A stretch of DNA of 64,000 nucleotides from Robiginitomaculum sp. GTDB lineage: Bacteria > Pseudomonadota > Alphaproteobacteria > Caulobacterales > Maricaulaceae. A program made the translations under genes and the position numbers. Positions within the stretch are counted from its first letter, which is position 1, and every line of letters starts with the position of its first letter. The DNA lies in the NCBI GenBank assembly GCA_021776635.1, contig JAJFFN010000021.1, positions 62,001 to 126,000 of the forward strand. The letters are read 5' to 3'. Under the pieces are notes generated by a model. That model worked only from the letters and a program-made list of their open reading frames with translations, searched no databases and was not told the origin of the DNA. Positions 63,144 to 64,000 of this stretch are shown here, one piece after another.

Positions 63144-64000
63144 TCAAAGCTTCTCGACAAAGCCGTCTAGGACTTTTTTATTGCCGGCTTTTTCGAAGGC
63201 TACGTCCAGTTTATTACCGCTTGCACTGGTGATACGTCCGTATCCGAATTTTTGGTGGAAAATCCGCTCGCCGACTTTGAAACTATTGCCTTTGTCTCTG
63301 CCAGAATGCGAGATCGGTTTGCGCGTTGCCGTGCCCTCTATAGTTTTGTTTTTCTGAAACCTCTGCCAACCGGGAGAACGCGGCGTTTTGTCGAAACTCT
63401 CGACAAAGCTTTCCGATACACCCGTATAGCCGCCTGCTGCATTGCCCATATTACCATTATGGTTGCCAAAATATCCGGTATCGGATTTAACCTCCACATG
63501 TTCGGGTGGGAGCTCATCAATAAACCGCGAAGGGATGCTGGCTTGCCATTGGCCGTAAATTTGGCGGTTGGCTGTGAAGTAAATTTCGGCGCGTTCGCGG
63601 GCCCGTGTGATCCCGACATAGGCAAGGCGGCGTTCTTCTTCGAGGCCCGCCGTCCCGCTCTCGTCCAATGATTTTTGTGATGGGAATGAACCTTCTTCCC
63701 AGCCGGGTAAAAACACCAAAGGAAATTCTAACCCCTTGGCGCCGTGTAAGGTCATCAAGCTGATTTTATCATCGTCCGCCCCGCCGGTTTCCATATCCAA
63801 AACCAAAGAAACATGGTCCATATAGCCTTCCAGCGTGTCAAACTCGCCCATGGCCTGGATGAGCTCTTTTAGGTTGTCGAGCCGCCCGTCTGCTTTGGGA
63901 TCCCCATTATGCATATTGGCGTTTTGCCACATAGCGGTGTAGCCGCTTTCATCCAAGATTTTCTCGGCGAGTTCCGTGTGTCGTAAATCGGGCACGGCGC
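63144..64000 (-). CDS. UvrD/PcrA-type DNA helicase, C-terminal part (cut by right edge)
   Basis: At least 283 residues of the C-terminal end of a superfamily 1 helicase: helicase motif V region ISLMTLHGAKGLEFPLVFLPGWEEGSFPSQKSL, motif VI EEERRLAYVGITRARERAEIYFT, and a C-terminal PcrA-like end with GERIFHQKFGYGRITSASGNKLDVAFEKAG. The start and Walker A lie beyond base 64000. Function: DNA repair and replication-fork clearing. No sign of damage in the visible part. Confidence 0.9.
   Translation of the reverse strand, partial: AVPDLRHTELAEKILDESGYTAMWQNANMHNGDPKADGRLDNLKELIQAMGEFDTLEGYMDHVSLVLDMETGGADDDKISLMTLHGAKGLEFPLVFLPGWEEGSFPSQKSLDESGTAGLEEERRLAYVGITRARERAEIYFTANRQIYGQWQASIPSRFIDELPPEHVEVKSDTGYFGNHNGNMGNAAGGYTGVSESFVESFDKTPRSPGWQRFQKNKTIEGTATRKPISHSGRDKGNSFKVGERIFHQKFGYGRITSASGNKLDVAFEKAGNKKVLDGFVEKL

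Overview
This window reads as chromosome from a marine-type alphaproteobacterium of moderate GC, plausibly near the Hyphomonadaceae/Maricaulales. The support is indirect: a methionine synthase split into two genes, a leuACDB block joined to ilvA and gltDB, palindromic intergenic repeats of a kind common in that group, and a hybrid histidine kinase of the 'HDLRQPLHA' type. The taxonomic call is inference.

Layout. (1) 1-10088: a hybrid sensor kinase cut by the left edge, then a run of envelope or secreted proteins of mostly unknown function: TPR protein, six-cysteine secreted protein, VWA protein, two DUF4412-like secreted proteins and a membrane protein. (2) 10297-14833: a small surface-polysaccharide-like set (CelD/BcsL-type acetyltransferase, ATP-grasp ligase, convergent Wzx-like flippase and partner membrane protein). 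(3) 14983-33876: two genomic islands in tandem behind tRNA-Leu(GAG). The 14-bp end of the tRNA (tggtgcggccgaga) occurs at 14983, 30658 and 33876 in one orientation, and the first two copies are followed by related sequence. Island A (about 15.7 kb) carries a caspase-family protein, a methyltransferase chimera, a ParE/RHH toxin-antitoxin pair, a TerY-P-like VWA/PP2C/kinase triad with a broken kinase, and an AT-rich LuxR-LuxI-PhyH-P450 cluster. It ends in a TraG/serine-recombinase chimera whose last codons lie in the att core. Island B (about 3.2 kb) carries small exported and Sel1-repeat proteins. (4) 34001-36265: an LRR protein with near-identical 66-bp repeats, and lipB. (5) 36363-56004: a long block for branched-chain amino acids and nitrogen assimilation (leader peptide, ilvD, ilvC, acetolactate synthase large subunit, three small membrane proteins, short ACT subunit, leuA, an inserted unknown gene, leuC, leuD, leuB, ilvA, gltD, gltB). 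(6) 62838-56036 on the minus strand: a five-gene methionine operon (metX, metB-like, metF, metH in two parts) behind a SAM-I riboswitch. (7) The right edge cuts a UvrD/PcrA helicase.

How it fits together. The ilvD leader shows textbook attenuation: an Ile/Leu/Val-rich leader peptide whose last codons carry an 11-nt sequence repeated in the terminator, so one segment can form either the antiterminator or the terminator. The met operon makes methionine from activated homoserine, and its own SAM level probably controls it through the riboswitch. The most system-like accessory module is the quorum-sensing set in island A: LuxR receptor, LuxI synthase, an 82-residue unknown protein, an Fe(II)/2-oxoglutarate dioxygenase and a cytochrome P450, packed in one direction. 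This suggests signal-controlled oxidation of a small molecule, possibly the acyl-homoserine lactone itself.
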